The notes: a model not told the origin generated them from the sequence alone. 64,000 bases of DNA from Aureispira anguillae (GCF_026000115.1 NZ_AP026867.1:5258001-5322000), one strand, 5' to 3'; positions 9,876-20,264 are shown, numbered from the stretch's first letter. Translations and numbers: made by a program.

Positions 9876-12137
9876 ATGAAAATACCATATTTTACGCTTT
9901 TTATTTTTCTGTCCTCTTTTATAACGATAGAGACGCAAGGTCAAACCCCTTGGCGGAAACGAGCAAAAATAGCTGCAAATTTTGAAAAAAGCGGTGATTT
10001 ACATCAAGCTGCTATTTATTATCGTAGTGTTTATCAAGAAAAGCCTGAAAAATTGGAATATAGCTTTAAGGCAGGGCAATGCTTTTTAGAATTAAGAGAT
10101 TATGAAAATGCCGTGAAGTCCTTAGAAGTCGTTAAAGATGAAAATAACAATCCTAAATACAATAAGCCAGGTTATAAATATGCTTTGGCTCTTAAGCAAA
10201 AAGGAGCCGTAAACGAGGCTAAGGAAGCTTTTAATCATTTTTTATTGGATTATCAAGGGGTTGACAAAGCGCTTTATCAAGAGTTTGTTGAAAATGAATT
10301 AAAAGGCTGTAATTATGCCTTAAAGGCACAACAATATACCAACCCAACTGTCAAAATTGAACACCTAGACGCTAAGATTAATAGTTCCAAAACAGAATTT
10401 GCTCCAATTCCTTTTACCAATGATGTATTGTATTTTTCATCCACCATTAAGGGCGTTGCCAAAATCCACAGAACAGTAAAACAAGCCGATGGGTGGGTTC
10501 GCCCCCAAATACCTTCTATTTTTTTAGGAAAAATGGAACGTGCTCACTTTGGAAATGGTTCTTTTACACAAGACGGGCACCGATTTTATTTCACTCAATG
10601 TGACATCAAAGATGGCAAGCCTCAATGTGCTATTTACTTGATGGAAGATTTGGGCGATGGACAATGGTCTACCCCTGTTATCCTTCCCGATTACATCAAT
10701 CCTGAAAATGCCAATACCACACATCCTATTGTTGTCAATTCTGGCGATCACGAAATTCTATATTTTGCCTCTAATCGACCTGGAGGAAAAGGAGGGCTAG
10801 ATTTATGGTATTCTACACGCCCCATTACAGGAGATAATAAAAGTTTTACCTTGCCCAAAAATCTTGGTCGAAACATCAATAGTATTGGAGACGAGATTAG
10901 CCCATTCTATCATAAAGCGACTGGAACACTATATTTTAGTTCGAATGGTCGTGTCAGTGCTGGAGGCTTAGATATTTTTAAATCTAAAGGACAAAAATTA
11001 CAATGGGAAGTTGCTCAAAACTTGGGCTTTCCGATTAACTCCTCTGCGGATGATCTATACTATACCATTAGTGAAGCGCATGGCGGAGGCTATTTGGTTT
11101 CCAATCGCCCTTTTCTACCCGAACGCAAAACGACAACAGATGACGATATTTTCTATTTTGGCATTGAGAACATTGAAATTAATGTTTCTGGCGCAATAAC
11201 GGACTCTGATTATCCTGAAAAAGGACTGCTAAAAGATTTGAATATTAAGTTATTTAAAAAAACAACTATTGGGGATGAGGAATTAATAGATGAACGTATG
11301 TTAGCCCTTGGGGAATATCAATTTGAGGGCTTGTCTCCCAATACTTCTTATATTATTGCAGTAGAAAAAGAAAATTTTCACGTTACTAGTTTTCCTTTTA
11401 CAACGGGAAGTAAGTCTCAAAATACAAACTATGATATAGAGTTAATTGCCCGAACAGACATTGTTATCCCTCCCAAAACAGACCCACAAGCTATTCGGCA
11501 TTACATTATGCATCCACGCCATCAATCCAATGATAATGCTTATCAATTGCCTGTTGATCCTATCGACCCCAATTTGGGAATAGAATACGAAGGAGATACC
11601 CTCAAAATTTTTTACGAGTTTGATGCGATTGCTGGTCTAGGAGATCATCGCAAGTTATACTATGATCAGTATGGCAACCCCCAACCCTACCATGAGCCAA
11701 TAATTCCAACACAACAAAACCAAAAAGAGCCTTCTTCGGTTCCAGGACCTTATCCACCTAGCCCTCTTGCCGCTCCTAATGTTGTTTATAAGATTCAGGT
11801 TTCTGCCGTTCGAAAATTTAGAGCGGATAAATATGAAGATTTAAAAGAAGTGGGCCGTTTATCAACAGAAGAAATTGCTGGTGGAATCAAACGTATTTTG
11901 GTCATTAATAAAAAGATAAATAATGAAAATATAGATGGATTCAAACGAAAATCCGATGCCTTAAATGCACTATCTTATGTTTTAAACAATTCTCGATTTG
12001 AGTATGCTTTTGTTATAAAATACGTCAATGGAGAGCGTATTGGAGAAGGCTTTCGGGGTTGGGATGAAGAAGAAGGTTTAGAAACGGATACCAAACCTGA
12101 TGGGCGCATTCCCAAGGATGTTTACGAAGGTTTTTAG
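9876..12137 (+). CDS. PorE-like TPR / PD40 / CRD protein with SPOR-like C-terminus (paralogue)
   Basis: A 753-aa paralogue of the preceding gene with the same module order: signal peptide (about 1-23), a Trp-Arg-Lys-Arg start of the mature chain, TPRs, PD40 blades with GRNINS.GDE and GRVSAGGLDIFKSKG motifs, a CRD-like domain (about 425-520), a Pro-rich linker and a terminal SPOR-like domain (VYKIQVSAVRKF...GFKRKSDALN...AFVIKYVNGE). Both copies end in the same GEGFRGWDEEE ... YEGF tail. Divergence is greatest in the linker. The tandem arrangement implies a local duplication. Start ATG at 9876. Confidence 0.8.
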   Translation: MKIPYFTLFIFLSSFITIETQGQTPWRKRAKIAANFEKSGDLHQAAIYYRSVYQEKPEKLEYSFKAGQCFLELRDYENAVKSLEVVKDENNNPKYNKPGYKYALALKQKGAVNEAKEAFNHFLLDYQGVDKALYQEFVENELKGCNYALKAQQYTNPTVKIEHLDAKINSSKTEFAPIPFTNDVLYFSSTIKGVAKIHRTVKQADGWVRPQIPSIFLGKMERAHFGNGSFTQDGHRFYFTQCDIKDGKPQCAIYLMEDLGDGQWSTPVILPDYINPENANTTHPIVVNSGDHEILYFASNRPGGKGGLDLWYSTRPITGDNKSFTLPKNLGRNINSIGDEISPFYHKATGTLYFSSNGRVSAGGLDIFKSKGQKLQWEVAQNLGFPINSSADDLYYTISEAHGGGYLVSNRPFLPERKTTTDDDIFYFGIENIEINVSGAITDSDYPEKGLLKDLNIKLFKKTTIGDEELIDERMLALGEYQFEGLSPNTSYIIAVEKENFHVTSFPFTTGSKSQNTNYDIELIARTDIVIPPKTDPQAIRHYIMHPRHQSNDNAYQLPVDPIDPNLGIEYEGDTLKIFYEFDAIAGLGDHRKLYYDQYGNPQPYHEPIIPTQQNQKEPSSVPGPYPPSPLAAPNVVYKIQVSAVRKFRADKYEDLKEVGRLSTEEIAGGIKRILVINKKINNENIDGFKRKSDALNALSYVLNNSRFEYAFVIKYVNGERIGEGFRGWDEEEGLETDTKPDGRIPKDVYEGF

Positions 12138-12153
12138 GGCACTAAAAAAACGA

Positions 12154-12179
12154 AGGGGGATCAAAAATTTGATCCCCCT
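12154..12179. terminator. Terminator between convergent PorE-like gene and recA
   Basis: A perfect 12-bp inverted repeat (AGGGGGATCAAA and complement) with only two intervening bases. On the reverse strand it is followed by TCGTTTTTTT, so it mainly serves recA; on the forward strand the tail is only CATTTT. Confidence 0.85.
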
Positions 12180-12237
12180 CATTTTAACTAATCTATTGTT
12201 GTTTTTTATAGTACACTAATCCATGATTAGGATTAGA

Positions 12238-13302
12238 TTAGGCATCAACGCCTTCTGCTTTTTTTGTTTTTTCCTCTTCTTCCAATTCTGTCCCCATTAG
12301 TTCGGCACGAATTTTTGCTTCAATTTCTTCTGCTACCTCAGGGTTGTCCAGCATAAACTGTTTAGCAGCCTCACGCCCTTGCGCAATTTTCCCATCTCCA
12401 TATCCATACCAAGCACCACTCTTAGACAAAATGCCAAACTCTGTTCCCAAGTCAACAATTTCACCACTTTTAGAAATTCCTTCACCATACATAATATCAA
12501 ATTCTGCAATTTGGAATGGTGGAGCCAATTTATTTTTGACCACTTTAACCTTAACGTGATTACCAACAACTTTGCCTTCTCTATCCTTAATTGCTCCCCC
12601 TGAACGGCGAATGTCCAAACGTTGAGAAGCATAAAATTTCAATGCATTACCACCTGTTGTTGTTTCAGGGTTGCCAAACATAACCCCAATTTTTTCACGC
12701 AATTGATTGATAAAGATACAACAGCAATTTGTTTTGCTAATAGCCGACGTCAATTTACGCATTGCTTGAGACATTAAACGAGCTTGTAATCCCATTTTAG
12801 AATCCCCCATTTCGCCTTCGATTTCACTTCGTGGCACCAACGCTGCAACAGAGTCAACCACCAAAATATCAATAGCACCTGAACGAATAAGACTCTCTGC
12901 AATTTCCAATGCTTGTTCACCATAATCAGGTTGTGCAAAAATCAACTCGTCAACATCAATCCCTAGTCCCTCTGCATAAAAACGATCAAAAGCGTGCTCT
13001 GCATCAACAAAAGCAGCAATTCCTCCACCTCTTTGGCATTCCGCTATTGCGTGCAATGCAATAGTCGTTTTACCAGAAGATTCAGGACCATAAATTTCAA
13101 TTACACGACCTTTTGGAAAACCACTAGTACCTAAGGCTACATCTAAGGCAACAGATCCTGTAGAAATGGTATCAATTTTTTCAACTTGCTGATCCCCTAA
13201 GCGCATTACAGCGCCTTTTCCATATGTTTTTTTAAGACGATCTAAGGTTGTTTGTAATGCTTTTAACTTATTGTCGTCTCCAGAAGTGCTTTTTTTGGCC
13301 AT
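12238..13302 (-). CDS. recA: Recombinase RecA
   Basis: A 354-aa RecA, the DNA-dependent ATPase for homologous recombination and SOS-type repair. Walker A is GPESSGKTT at 72-80, Walker B is [15 protein letters not shown], and the L2 DNA-binding loop is [13 protein letters not shown]. The C-terminus is Glu/Lys-rich as usual ([13 protein letters not shown]). It is convergent with the PorE-like gene and has a strong terminator 58 nt past its stop. No LexA-type box was recognised in the upstream 550 bp. Confidence 0.98.
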   Translation of the reverse strand: MAKKSTSGDDNKLKALQTTLDRLKKTYGKGAVMRLGDQQVEKIDTISTGSVALDVALGTSGFPKGRVIEIYGPESSGKTTIALHAIAECQRGGGIAAFVDAEHAFDRFYAEGLGIDVDELIFAQPDYGEQALEIAESLIRSGAIDILVVDSVAALVPRSEIEGEMGDSKMGLQARLMSQAMRKLTSAISKTNCCCIFINQLREKIGVMFGNPETTTGGNALKFYASQRLDIRRSGGAIKDREGKVVGNHVKVKVVKNKLAPPFQIAEFDIMYGEGISKSGEIVDLGTEFGILSKSGAWYGYGDGKIAQGREAAKQFMLDNPEVAEEIEAKIRAELMGTELEEEEKTKKAEGVDA

Positions 13303-13852
13303 TATGTTTCTAGTTTGATTTTCAAAAAAAATGTTCTACAACATTTTGTTTTAATTTTATTTATTGTCAAGTGTGATACAAATATAAGTGAATATTTTAC
13401 ACTTTGCAAGTTTATTAGGCAAAAAAATTACACTTTTTGCAAAAAAATGTTTCAACAAACTGTTTCAAAGCAAGCAAATAAACCTTTTTGTTTCTGTTAG
13501 AGTTGGTTTATTTTCGTACTTTTCTACCATTCAAGATACAATATTTATTATCCACCTTTTTTACAATCATTAACTCATAACATTACAAGTCCAAAATTTA
13601 TAGTATGAATCTTGCCTTGCTAGTTATATTATCCTTAATTTTGTCCTATTAAACAAGCATCCAACATTACTTAGGCAACCTCATCTTCGTTTATACAAGT
13701 ATGTTTTTATTAGTTTTAAAACAAGTATAACGATGAGCAGCCTAATTTGTTTGCTTATAAAAATAAACAATCGAACAACTATTATATTATTATCTGCATC
13801 TAGATAGATAAACAGACTATTTCGATGACAATTATTCAAACCATTTAATCTA
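13303..13852. other. Divergent intergenic region, recA / DUF4837
   Basis: A 550-bp, very AT-rich gap that must contain the promoters of recA and of the DUF4837 lipoprotein gene. Short open frames on the forward strand here have low-complexity Phe/Lys-rich translations and no family resemblance, so they are not called. No RNA gene or strong hairpin is visible. Confidence 0.5.
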
Positions 13853-14929
13853 ATGCAGCATTTTCTAAGCTACCTTATCACCACAATCATCATCATTAGC
13901 GTACTTTTTAGCTGTACCGAAAAACAACGTACTCGATTTGCCGTTACGCCAACTGCCTATGGAAAAGTTGACAACATTATGGTTGTTGCAGACGAATACA
14001 CTTGGACCACAACAATAGGTGATACCTTTCGAAATTATTTTGAAGCCTTATACCCTGTTACACCACAACCCGAGCCGATTTATGATTTGCGCTATAAAAC
14101 ACCTACTCAATTCAAAGAAGGGAAAATACTCAAAACTCATCGTGCCATTCTTATTATAGGAGCATTAGACGATATGAATGATCCAGCTAGTGCCGAAATA
14201 CGGAAAGCTATAGGAAAGGAAAACGTTCAACGAGCAAAAGAACAAAGCACCTACCGCATAGCAATCCACAAAGATCGTTGGGCACAGGGACAAACGGTAA
14301 TCTATTGGTTTGGACCAACTAGAAATGAATTGCTAAAAACAATAGTGAAAGATTATCAAAAGGTAATGAATCAATTCAATAAGGCGGATACCAAATTGTT
14401 TATTCAGCAAATTTATGCTCCTGGACAAAACATAGCCGCAAGCAGGGAGATTCAAAAAAACTTCAATCTTAATCTGAAAATTCCCAAAGAATATGTCGTT
14501 GCCAATCTGGATAGTGCTTCTATATGGTTAAGAAGAGAAACCAACAAAACCAGTAGCAGTATATTCATTTATAGTTTGCCCTTAGCAGATTCTACTCTAC
14601 CTAGTCCTAAGCATCACAAACACTTTCGAAATAAATTGACCAAGGTTTATTTTTCCACCCGCATAAAAGGATCTTACATGACAATGGACGATATTTCATT
14701 GCCCATCTATTATCAAGAAATGAATTTTGACAACAAGCCTACTCTACAAGCCAGAGGGCTTTGGAAAATGGAAGTTGACCAGATGGGGGGATCTTTTGTT
14801 ACTTATATGATAAAGGATGTTCCCAATAATAGGGTCATCTTACTGGATGGGTTTGTTCATGCTCCTGGACAAAAAAAGCGCCCTGAGATGCGCAAGTTGG
14901 ACATGATTTTTTCTACCTTATCTTCTTAA
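13853..14929 (+). CDS. DUF4837 family lipoprotein
   Basis: A 358-aa protein with a hydrophobic leader and a lipobox ending in Cys21 (SVLFSC), so probably an envelope lipoprotein. The mature part begins with a GKVDNIMVVADEYTW segment, then GDTFRNYFEALYPVTPQPEP, and ends with a GSFVTYMIKD...LLDGFVHAPGQ.KR segment, the layout of Bacteroidota DUF4837 proteins. Function is unknown. It appears monocistronic with its own terminator at 14937-14976. Confidence 0.8.
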   Translation: MQHFLSYLITTIIIISVLFSCTEKQRTRFAVTPTAYGKVDNIMVVADEYTWTTTIGDTFRNYFEALYPVTPQPEPIYDLRYKTPTQFKEGKILKTHRAILIIGALDDMNDPASAEIRKAIGKENVQRAKEQSTYRIAIHKDRWAQGQTVIYWFGPTRNELLKTIVKDYQKVMNQFNKADTKLFIQQIYAPGQNIAASREIQKNFNLNLKIPKEYVVANLDSASIWLRRETNKTSSSIFIYSLPLADSTLPSPKHHKHFRNKLTKVYFSTRIKGSYMTMDDISLPIYYQEMNFDNKPTLQARGLWKMEVDQMGGSFVTYMIKDVPNNRVILLDGFVHAPGQKKRPEMRKLDMIFSTLSS

Positions 14930-14936
14930 TTATTAT

Positions 14937-14976
14937 AGAACTGCTTGATTGACCATTGCACCAATCAAGCAGTTCT
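14937..14976 (+). terminator. Terminator after the DUF4837 gene
   Basis: A perfect 15-bp stem (AGAACTGCTTGATTG and complement) with a 10-nt loop, followed on the forward strand by TGCTTTATTTTTT. It abuts the stop of the convergent porQ gene (14981) and may act in both directions. Confidence 0.85.
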
Positions 14977-14980
14977 TGCT

Positions 14981-16072
14981 TTATTTTTTCTTTTTCCAAG
15001 CACCTTTTAAGATGGCATCTAAATTGACAGCAAGACTAAAATGATGTGCAGATCCTGCAAAATGATAGCCTCCAAATCCATAATCAAGCTGAAATTGTTT
15101 GATGCGAAGCCCACAACCAAAAGAAAAGCCCGCTATATCACTTAAATTTGCCGAAAGCAATTCTCCTCTACGCATGTGATTATAACCTACTGCTACTCGA
15201 AAAACTTCTGGTTTGCCTTTTTTGCCAAATAGCAACTCCATATTAAAGATAAAATGTCTAAAAATATCGTCTACTACTTTTATGGCTGAATTATCCGTTT
15301 GCTGATCTTCATTGCCAGTCAATAGCACTTGATTATCTTGTTGGCTAGGGTCGTCATAAACAATCCCCCATTGTTGTATATTGTGCATAATAACAGAAAA
15401 ACGCAAAGGGATGTATTTTAGACGGTGAGCAAACCCAATTTGCAAATCAAAAGGCAGCGGTTCCATATTTCCATTACGAGCATAAGTAGAAAACTGCGTC
15501 CCCATATTTTTAAAGGCTACGGTCAAACTGATCTTTTTAGCCGTATCTGAAAACATAGCAGCAGCATCAAAAGCCATCCCTGTAGAATTGTAACTTCCTA
15601 AATAAGAAAGAATCGTTTTGGCATTGGCTCCTACCGACAAAAATTTGCTAATTTGATAACCTGCTCCTATATTGATAGCGTATTCCGCAGCACTTGTTTC
15701 GCCTGTATATGTTCCTGTTACGTCTCTATTTTGAAATTTTCCATAACTAATATACTGCAAGCCTGCATGCACCATTACTGGTACTTTGCCTTGGTCAATA
15801 TAATGACCATACGCCAAATATCCGTGCGTCACTCCTCCCATATATGCACTTTGATTAAATGCAATTCGACGATGCATAGAAGGATTTAAAGCTGCTGGGT
15901 TGTGATAGGCCAAATTGAGGTCAGCATCTCGGACAGTAATTAAACTCCCCCCTAGGGCAGTAATACGAGCAGAATTGGGTATTCTCAAAAATTCATAGGT
16001 GCTATTTCCCCCTATTTGTGCATAGGTTCCCAAACTAATAAAAAGAAGGAATACAATAAGCCAATATTTCAT
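14981..16072 (-). CDS. porQ: Type IX secretion system protein PorQ
   Basis: A 363-aa outer-membrane protein with a signal peptide (MKYWLIVFLLFISLGTYAQ). The mature start IGGNSTYEFLRIPNSARI and the ALGG...D.NLAYHNPAALNP segment are characteristic of PorQ, a FadL-like barrel needed for T9SS cargo attachment at the cell surface. The later barrel strands (GYQISKFLSVGANAK, GFSFGCGLRIKQFQLDYGF) fit too. The start is ATG at 16072; a TTG two codons upstream is possible. porU/porZ partners are not in the window. Confidence 0.9.
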   Translation of the reverse strand: MKYWLIVFLLFISLGTYAQIGGNSTYEFLRIPNSARITALGGSLITVRDADLNLAYHNPAALNPSMHRRIAFNQSAYMGGVTHGYLAYGHYIDQGKVPVMVHAGLQYISYGKFQNRDVTGTYTGETSAAEYAINIGAGYQISKFLSVGANAKTILSYLGSYNSTGMAFDAAAMFSDTAKKISLTVAFKNMGTQFSTYARNGNMEPLPFDLQIGFAHRLKYIPLRFSVIMHNIQQWGIVYDDPSQQDNQVLLTGNEDQQTDNSAIKVVDDIFRHFIFNMELLFGKKGKPEVFRVAVGYNHMRRGELLSANLSDIAGFSFGCGLRIKQFQLDYGFGGYHFAGSAHHFSLAVNLDAILKGAWKKKK

Positions 16073-16337
16073 AAACAAGAGTTGTTTTATAGGAATAATT
16101 TGCTGCTTTTAGAACAAATTAATGTGATGAACAAAACGTAATTTATCCAACAGTAACCAAAAATATAAAAATAATTACACTCTCAAGATAGTTTAACACG
16201 ATTCATTGATGGTGATGGGTTACTTATTACGATTTCTTGATAATGTAGAAATATTAGACGATATAATGAGAAATTTAGTGATAAGAATAATAGATAGAGC
16301 TTCCTTTATTTACTTATAGAAATAACGCATCATTTAC

Positions 16338-17033
16338 CTAATCGCTGCCCAATCTTTCTTCTTTTTCCTTGGATTCCTTCATAATTTCATCACAAACACT
16401 TGTCATTGGTCTTAAATAGCCCTTTCCTCGTTGCCAAATAATGCAACAAAACCCTTCATCACAGCGTTTCTTGGTCATTAGCTTTCTTGTTTCGGCATCA
16501 TACTCATATAATAAACCATGTTCTAGACCTTCTTCATCTCCCAAAATAGAAACATAGTTTCCTTCTCGTATCAAAACACCTTCAGGCGAATATTCCTGAA
16601 AAGGACCATCTTCCATGTTCCTTTTGATGGTTACACACTCTTTGAGCTGCCCTGTATTATAATAAGAATACAGTTTTCCCATCAGCACATCATCTTTATA
16701 ATAACCTTTTTGTTTGATGGTTCCTTCTGGATGATAATAAATAAAAGGACCTTGATATTTTCCTTTTTCCAGATTCAAAACCCCAGACAAAGAACCATCT
16801 TCGTGATAAATTTTTTCTTCCCCTTGCAACTTCCCTTTCTCATAGGTATGTTCTAAGGCTAAATTACCATTATCGTGATACACTTTATAATAACCATGAC
16901 GAGTATTGGTTTTAGCGAGTACCTGATAACGTTCTACCACACGTTTGTCATACCGAACAATGACGGTTTTAGTTTTGCAAGCATAGAGGCAAAAGAATAG
17001 AACAAAACTTATGAATATTTTGAGTAAATGCAT
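16338..17033 (-). CDS. MORN-repeat (YwqK-like) lipoprotein
   Basis: A 231-aa lipoprotein (lipobox FCLYAC, Cys19) made of about six MORN/YwqK-type repeats of the G.Y..Y...G.L......KG pattern at about 45-160. Such repeats form a beta meander; 'YwqK antitoxin' is the database name for the repeat and is not evidence of antitoxin function here. After the repeats comes a distinct tail with CDEGFCCIIW and a later SVC.EIM. The same tail occurs in the paralogue at 17330. Role unknown; no toxin gene is adjacent. Confidence 0.75.
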   Translation of the reverse strand: MHLLKIFISFVLFFCLYACKTKTVIVRYDKRVVERYQVLAKTNTRHGYYKVYHDNGNLALEHTYEKGKLQGEEKIYHEDGSLSGVLNLEKGKYQGPFIYYHPEGTIKQKGYYKDDVLMGKLYSYYNTGQLKECVTIKRNMEDGPFQEYSPEGVLIREGNYVSILGDEEGLEHGLLYEYDAETRKLMTKKRCDEGFCCIIWQRGKGYLRPMTSVCDEIMKESKEKEERLGSD

Positions 17034-17329
17034 AACATTAATTGGTCTTAAAATTGGCTAATTGCTGAAATAGAGTCCCCCAATTTATTGTTCCTCCCCA
17101 ACAGCTAATCTAAAGGGATTCATAAAATTAACGAACTCTTAGTAAAAATTTCTGTTTTGCTACAAAAAGTCCTCTTTTTTTCTTGGAGTAAGCAATAAGC
17201 TGTTAACACGCTTTGTTCCTAGGCACCATACAAAAGACTACTTAAATTTACACTCATTTGTTCAGGGCACTTTCTAGTTTGCCAATCAAAGATTCAATAC
17301 TCCTCCATTCTAATTAACAGAGTAATGAA

Positions 17330-18079
17330 TTAAGATTTATGCTCATTAATAATCGCTTCACAAAGTTTGCTGCTGGGTTTTACCGCTCCATCCTCTAAGG
17401 TCCAAATCGTGCAACATTGACCATCTTTACAAACCATTTTTTGGATAAGTTCGCCATTTTCATCGTACAATTTTAGAGGGCCATGTTCTAAATTTTCTCG
17501 ATCACTTTTGCTCGTATAGCCCCCTTCTGCCTTTAGGCTACCGTTTTCGTTGTACTCCTTAAAAACTCCTTGCGTAAGTCCATCAACGTGCATAACCTCT
17601 TCTTTTAAAGTGCCATTGGCATAATAAGAACTCAGAACGCCTTCCATTTTCCCCGCTTTGTAACTCCCCTGCTGCTTTAGCGTACCATCTTCATAATAAT
17701 ATTTAAATACGCCATCGTGTACCCCATCTTTGTAGGTAAATTCGCCATCAACTTGACCGTTAGCAAAATAAATTTTTTCAAGCCCTTCTATTTTATTTTG
17801 AACGTAAGTTCTCTCTGTCATTAATGCCCCCGTTGGAACATCATATTCTTTATAAATACCATGTTTATAACCAGTTGCTTTATCAATTTGATGTTGAATT
17901 TTCACCATGCTATCAGCACTGTATTGTTCTGTATCCTCTAATTCAATGGCAACAACAGGAGCTGCTGTATTTTGATCTACAGTTGTGGTATTATCACTTT
18001 GATCGTCAGCAGTTGAAGTACAAGCCACCACCCCCAATAGGAATAGGCTACTGATCGCTATTATTTTTATTGCTTTCAT
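17330..18079 (-). CDS. MORN-repeat (YwqK-like) lipoprotein, paralogue
   Basis: A 249-aa lipoprotein (lipobox GVVAC, Cys20) with a Thr/Asp-rich linker and then about six MORN-type repeats (YKHGIYKEYD, GQVDGEFTYKDG, DGTLKQQGSYK, NGTLKEEV and others). It ends in the same conserved tail as its neighbour: CKDGQCCTIW...SKLCEAI. The two genes are separated by 296 bp on the same strand and probably arose by tandem duplication. Function unknown. Confidence 0.75.
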   Translation of the reverse strand: MKAIKIIAISSLFLLGVVACTSTADDQSDNTTTVDQNTAAPVVAIELEDTEQYSADSMVKIQHQIDKATGYKHGIYKEYDVPTGALMTERTYVQNKIEGLEKIYFANGQVDGEFTYKDGVHDGVFKYYYEDGTLKQQGSYKAGKMEGVLSSYYANGTLKEEVMHVDGLTQGVFKEYNENGSLKAEGGYTSKSDRENLEHGPLKLYDENGELIQKMVCKDGQCCTIWTLEDGAVKPSSKLCEAIINEHKS

Positions 18080-18319
18080 AATTTAATTCCACCTTTTATT
18101 GTTCTAATAATATTTCTTATATAATCATTAATTTATGCTTAGTTACAAAAATAGCTTAACTTTCTAAAAACACAAAGGATGCTTTATTTGGATAGATATT
18201 TGAAGCATAAAAGTTTAAGTAATTCTGTGTAGTTACTTATTTTAATGCTACGCTGCTCTAGCCGAGTAATGTTATATAACTAGAACAATTTTTTAATACG
18301 ATATACTAAACCACTCACA

Positions 18320-18778
18320 ATGAGACTATTTATTGCCTTATTATTTCTGTTTTTGGGGATATCACCAAGCATCCAAGCACAAGAGTTTGTATACATAGAC
18401 GACGATATTAGTGATGCACCACTCACCATCAAAATAGCCGATGAGGTTACCTTTCCTGACCTACAAGTGGTGTTAGGACGAGATATTCCGTTTGAAGATT
18501 TTACAGTAGGGATCACCCCTTACAAACAACAAGCTAATTATATCATTACCAAACGTCCTACGGATGCAGAACGGCTTGTCAAAGTGGACAACTGTGATAA
18601 TTTCCCAGATTTAAGCATCTTGGTAAAAGATAAGTTGTCCTTCCCAGATGTGCGGATTGAATTTCGAGACAATAGTTCATTTGTAGACATCCTCATTTAT
18701 TCCGAAAAAACAACCGTTTCAGAACAAGAGTTGATTGCTTGTTTACTGCCCTTAATAAGAGAAAAAGCAAAAAAATAG
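18320..18778 (+). CDS. Exported hypothetical protein
   Basis: A 152-aa protein with a clean signal peptide (MRLFIALLFLFLGISPSIQA) and a mature part rich in Asp, Ile and Phe. Three loosely repeated segments of the form DEVTFPDLQVVL, DNFPDLSILVK and LSFPDVRIEF suggest a small repeated beta structure. I do not recognise a family. It is convergent with queG, with only 7 bp between the stop codons. Confidence 0.65.
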   Translation: MRLFIALLFLFLGISPSIQAQEFVYIDDDISDAPLTIKIADEVTFPDLQVVLGRDIPFEDFTVGITPYKQQANYIITKRPTDAERLVKVDNCDNFPDLSILVKDKLSFPDVRIEFRDNSSFVDILIYSEKTTVSEQELIACLLPLIREKAKK

Positions 18779-18785
18779 GGCACGA

Positions 18786-19709
18786 TTATTTTTTTAGAAA
18801 AGCAATATTTCTCGTTAGACCAGCGTATTTTGTTCGCTTCACAGCAGACTTCTTAAACACCTTTCTAAAGACCTCCTCTGTAATTTCTTCCCAATCTTTA
18901 TTGGTCATTGTCAGCAAATCAGGATGGGGATCAAAAGCAGGCTCTTGATGCTGTTTAGCAAAACGATTCCAAGGGCAGACTTGTTGGCAAACATCACAAC
19001 CAAACATCCAATTGTCAAACTTTCCTTGCATTTCTTGGGGCAATTCATCTTTTAATTCTATTGTAAAATAAGAAATACATTTGCTTCCATCTACCCAATA
19101 ACCTTCGGGGTGAATTGCCTCTGTTGGGCAAGCATCTATACAACGTGTACAGCGCCCACAATAATCCTTAATAGGACCATCGTCCTCTAATTCTAAATCA
19201 ATAATCAACTCTGCCAAGAAAAAATAAGACCCCTCGCCTTTGGTAATGAGCAAGGTATTTTTACCGATCCAACCAACCCCACTATGTTTTGCCCAGTCTC
19301 GTTCCAAAACAGGAGCAGAATCAACAAAACAACGCCCACTAACGGCTCCAATTTCTTCTTGAATGTATTCCAATAGCGAATACAATTTTTGCTTGATGAT
19401 TGTATGGTAATCTTTCCCGTAAGCATATTGAGAAATCTTGGGAGCCGTTGGATCTTCTTGTGTTTGAGTAGAATGATAATTGTATAATAAAGTGACAACT
19501 GTTTTGGCTCCATCTACCAATTTTCGGGGATCAATCCGTTTATCAAAATGATTGCCCATATAATGCATTTGCCCGTGCATTCCTTGATTCAGCCATTGTT
19601 CCAATTTACGGGCTTCATCCGTCAGTTCTCTTGCTGCCGAAACTCCCATAAAAGAAAACCCTAATTCATAAGCCTTTTCTCGAATAAGCCGTTTGTTTGC
19701 TCCCTCCAT
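18786..19709 (-). CDS. queG: Epoxyqueuosine reductase
   Basis: A 307-aa cobalamin-dependent iron-sulfur enzyme for the last step of queuosine synthesis in tRNA. Two 4Fe-4S motifs are visible: [12 protein letters not shown] at 184-195, and [11 protein letters not shown] at 238-248. The active-site segment [11 protein letters not shown] (130-140) and GWIGKN are present. Queuosine is placed in tRNAs with GUN anticodons; in this window the Asp, His and Asn tRNAs of the array carry such anticodons. It lies 6 bp after the DUF1573 gene and is probably co-transcribed with it. Confidence 0.95.
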   Translation of the reverse strand: MEGANKRLIREKAYELGFSFMGVSAARELTDEARKLEQWLNQGMHGQMHYMGNHFDKRIDPRKLVDGAKTVVTLLYNYHSTQTQEDPTAPKISQYAYGKDYHTIIKQKLYSLLEYIQEEIGAVSGRCFVDSAPVLERDWAKHSGVGWIGKNTLLITKGEGSYFFLAELIIDLELEDDGPIKDYCGRCTRCIDACPTEAIHPEGYWVDGSKCISYFTIELKDELPQEMQGKFDNWMFGCDVCQQVCPWNRFAKQHQEPAFDPHPDLLTMTNKDWEEITEEVFRKVFKKSAVKRTKYAGLTRNIAFLKK

Positions 19710-19715
19710 ACGATT

Positions 19716-20264
19716 CTATTCCTTCACTACTCCTTTTAGCGATAAAACATCCCCCTTGGCATTGGCATTGCTATACACCGTAATGGTCGTAAACTGAGGT
19801 CCTTTCTTTCCTTTGCTATCAAATCTTGCTTTTATCACACTTTCTTCATTAGGCGCAATATCAAGAAATGGATAACTCCCAATTGTACAACCACAAGAAC
19901 CTTTTACATCTTTGATAGACAAAGGACGTTCGCCCTCATTTTTAAATTTGAAACTATACTCTACGATCGCTCCTTGTTGAATGGTGTCGTAAGTGTACGA
20001 AATTGTTTCAAACTTTATTTTAGGTGGTTTGCGAGTCGGACGCTCTATTTTTTGAACTTTTTTGATGGTATCTATTGGCATACTATCCATAACAACAGTA
20101 TCGATTGCAATAGTATCCGTTGACGGTTGTTCCACCTTCGGTACGACAGGGGTATCTTGGTGCGTGAGATTATTGGTTGTCTCTGTTTTTGGAGGCGCAT
20201 CGTTACAAGATACAATTAATAGAAACAAGGAACCCAACCAAAAAAAAGAAGAAATCTGTGCCAT
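19716..20264 (-). CDS. DUF1573 domain lipoprotein
   Basis: The start at 20264 is chosen because MAQISSFFWLGSLFLLIVSC gives a lipoprotein leader with Cys20; an upstream in-frame ATG at 20321 would bury it. A Thr/Pro/Asp-rich linker (about 25-80) leads to one DUF1573 domain (about 90-180), an Ig-like fold with QQGAIVEYSFKFKNEGERPL, GSCGCTIGSYP and P..I.P.ee....a.FDSKGK motifs. Function of the domain is unknown; it is common in Bacteroidota envelope proteins. It lies just upstream of queG. Confidence 0.85.
   Translation of the reverse strand: MAQISSFFWLGSLFLLIVSCNDAPPKTETTNNLTHQDTPVVPKVEQPSTDTIAIDTVVMDSMPIDTIKKVQKIERPTRKPPKIKFETISYTYDTIQQGAIVEYSFKFKNEGERPLSIKDVKGSCGCTIGSYPFLDIAPNEESVIKARFDSKGKKGPQFTTITVYSNANAKGDVLSLKGVVKE

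Noticed and set aside
16338-18079. Toxin-antitoxin system suggested by the YwqK label
   Set aside because: The proteins are lipoproteins and no toxin gene is adjacent; the label reflects only the repeat type.
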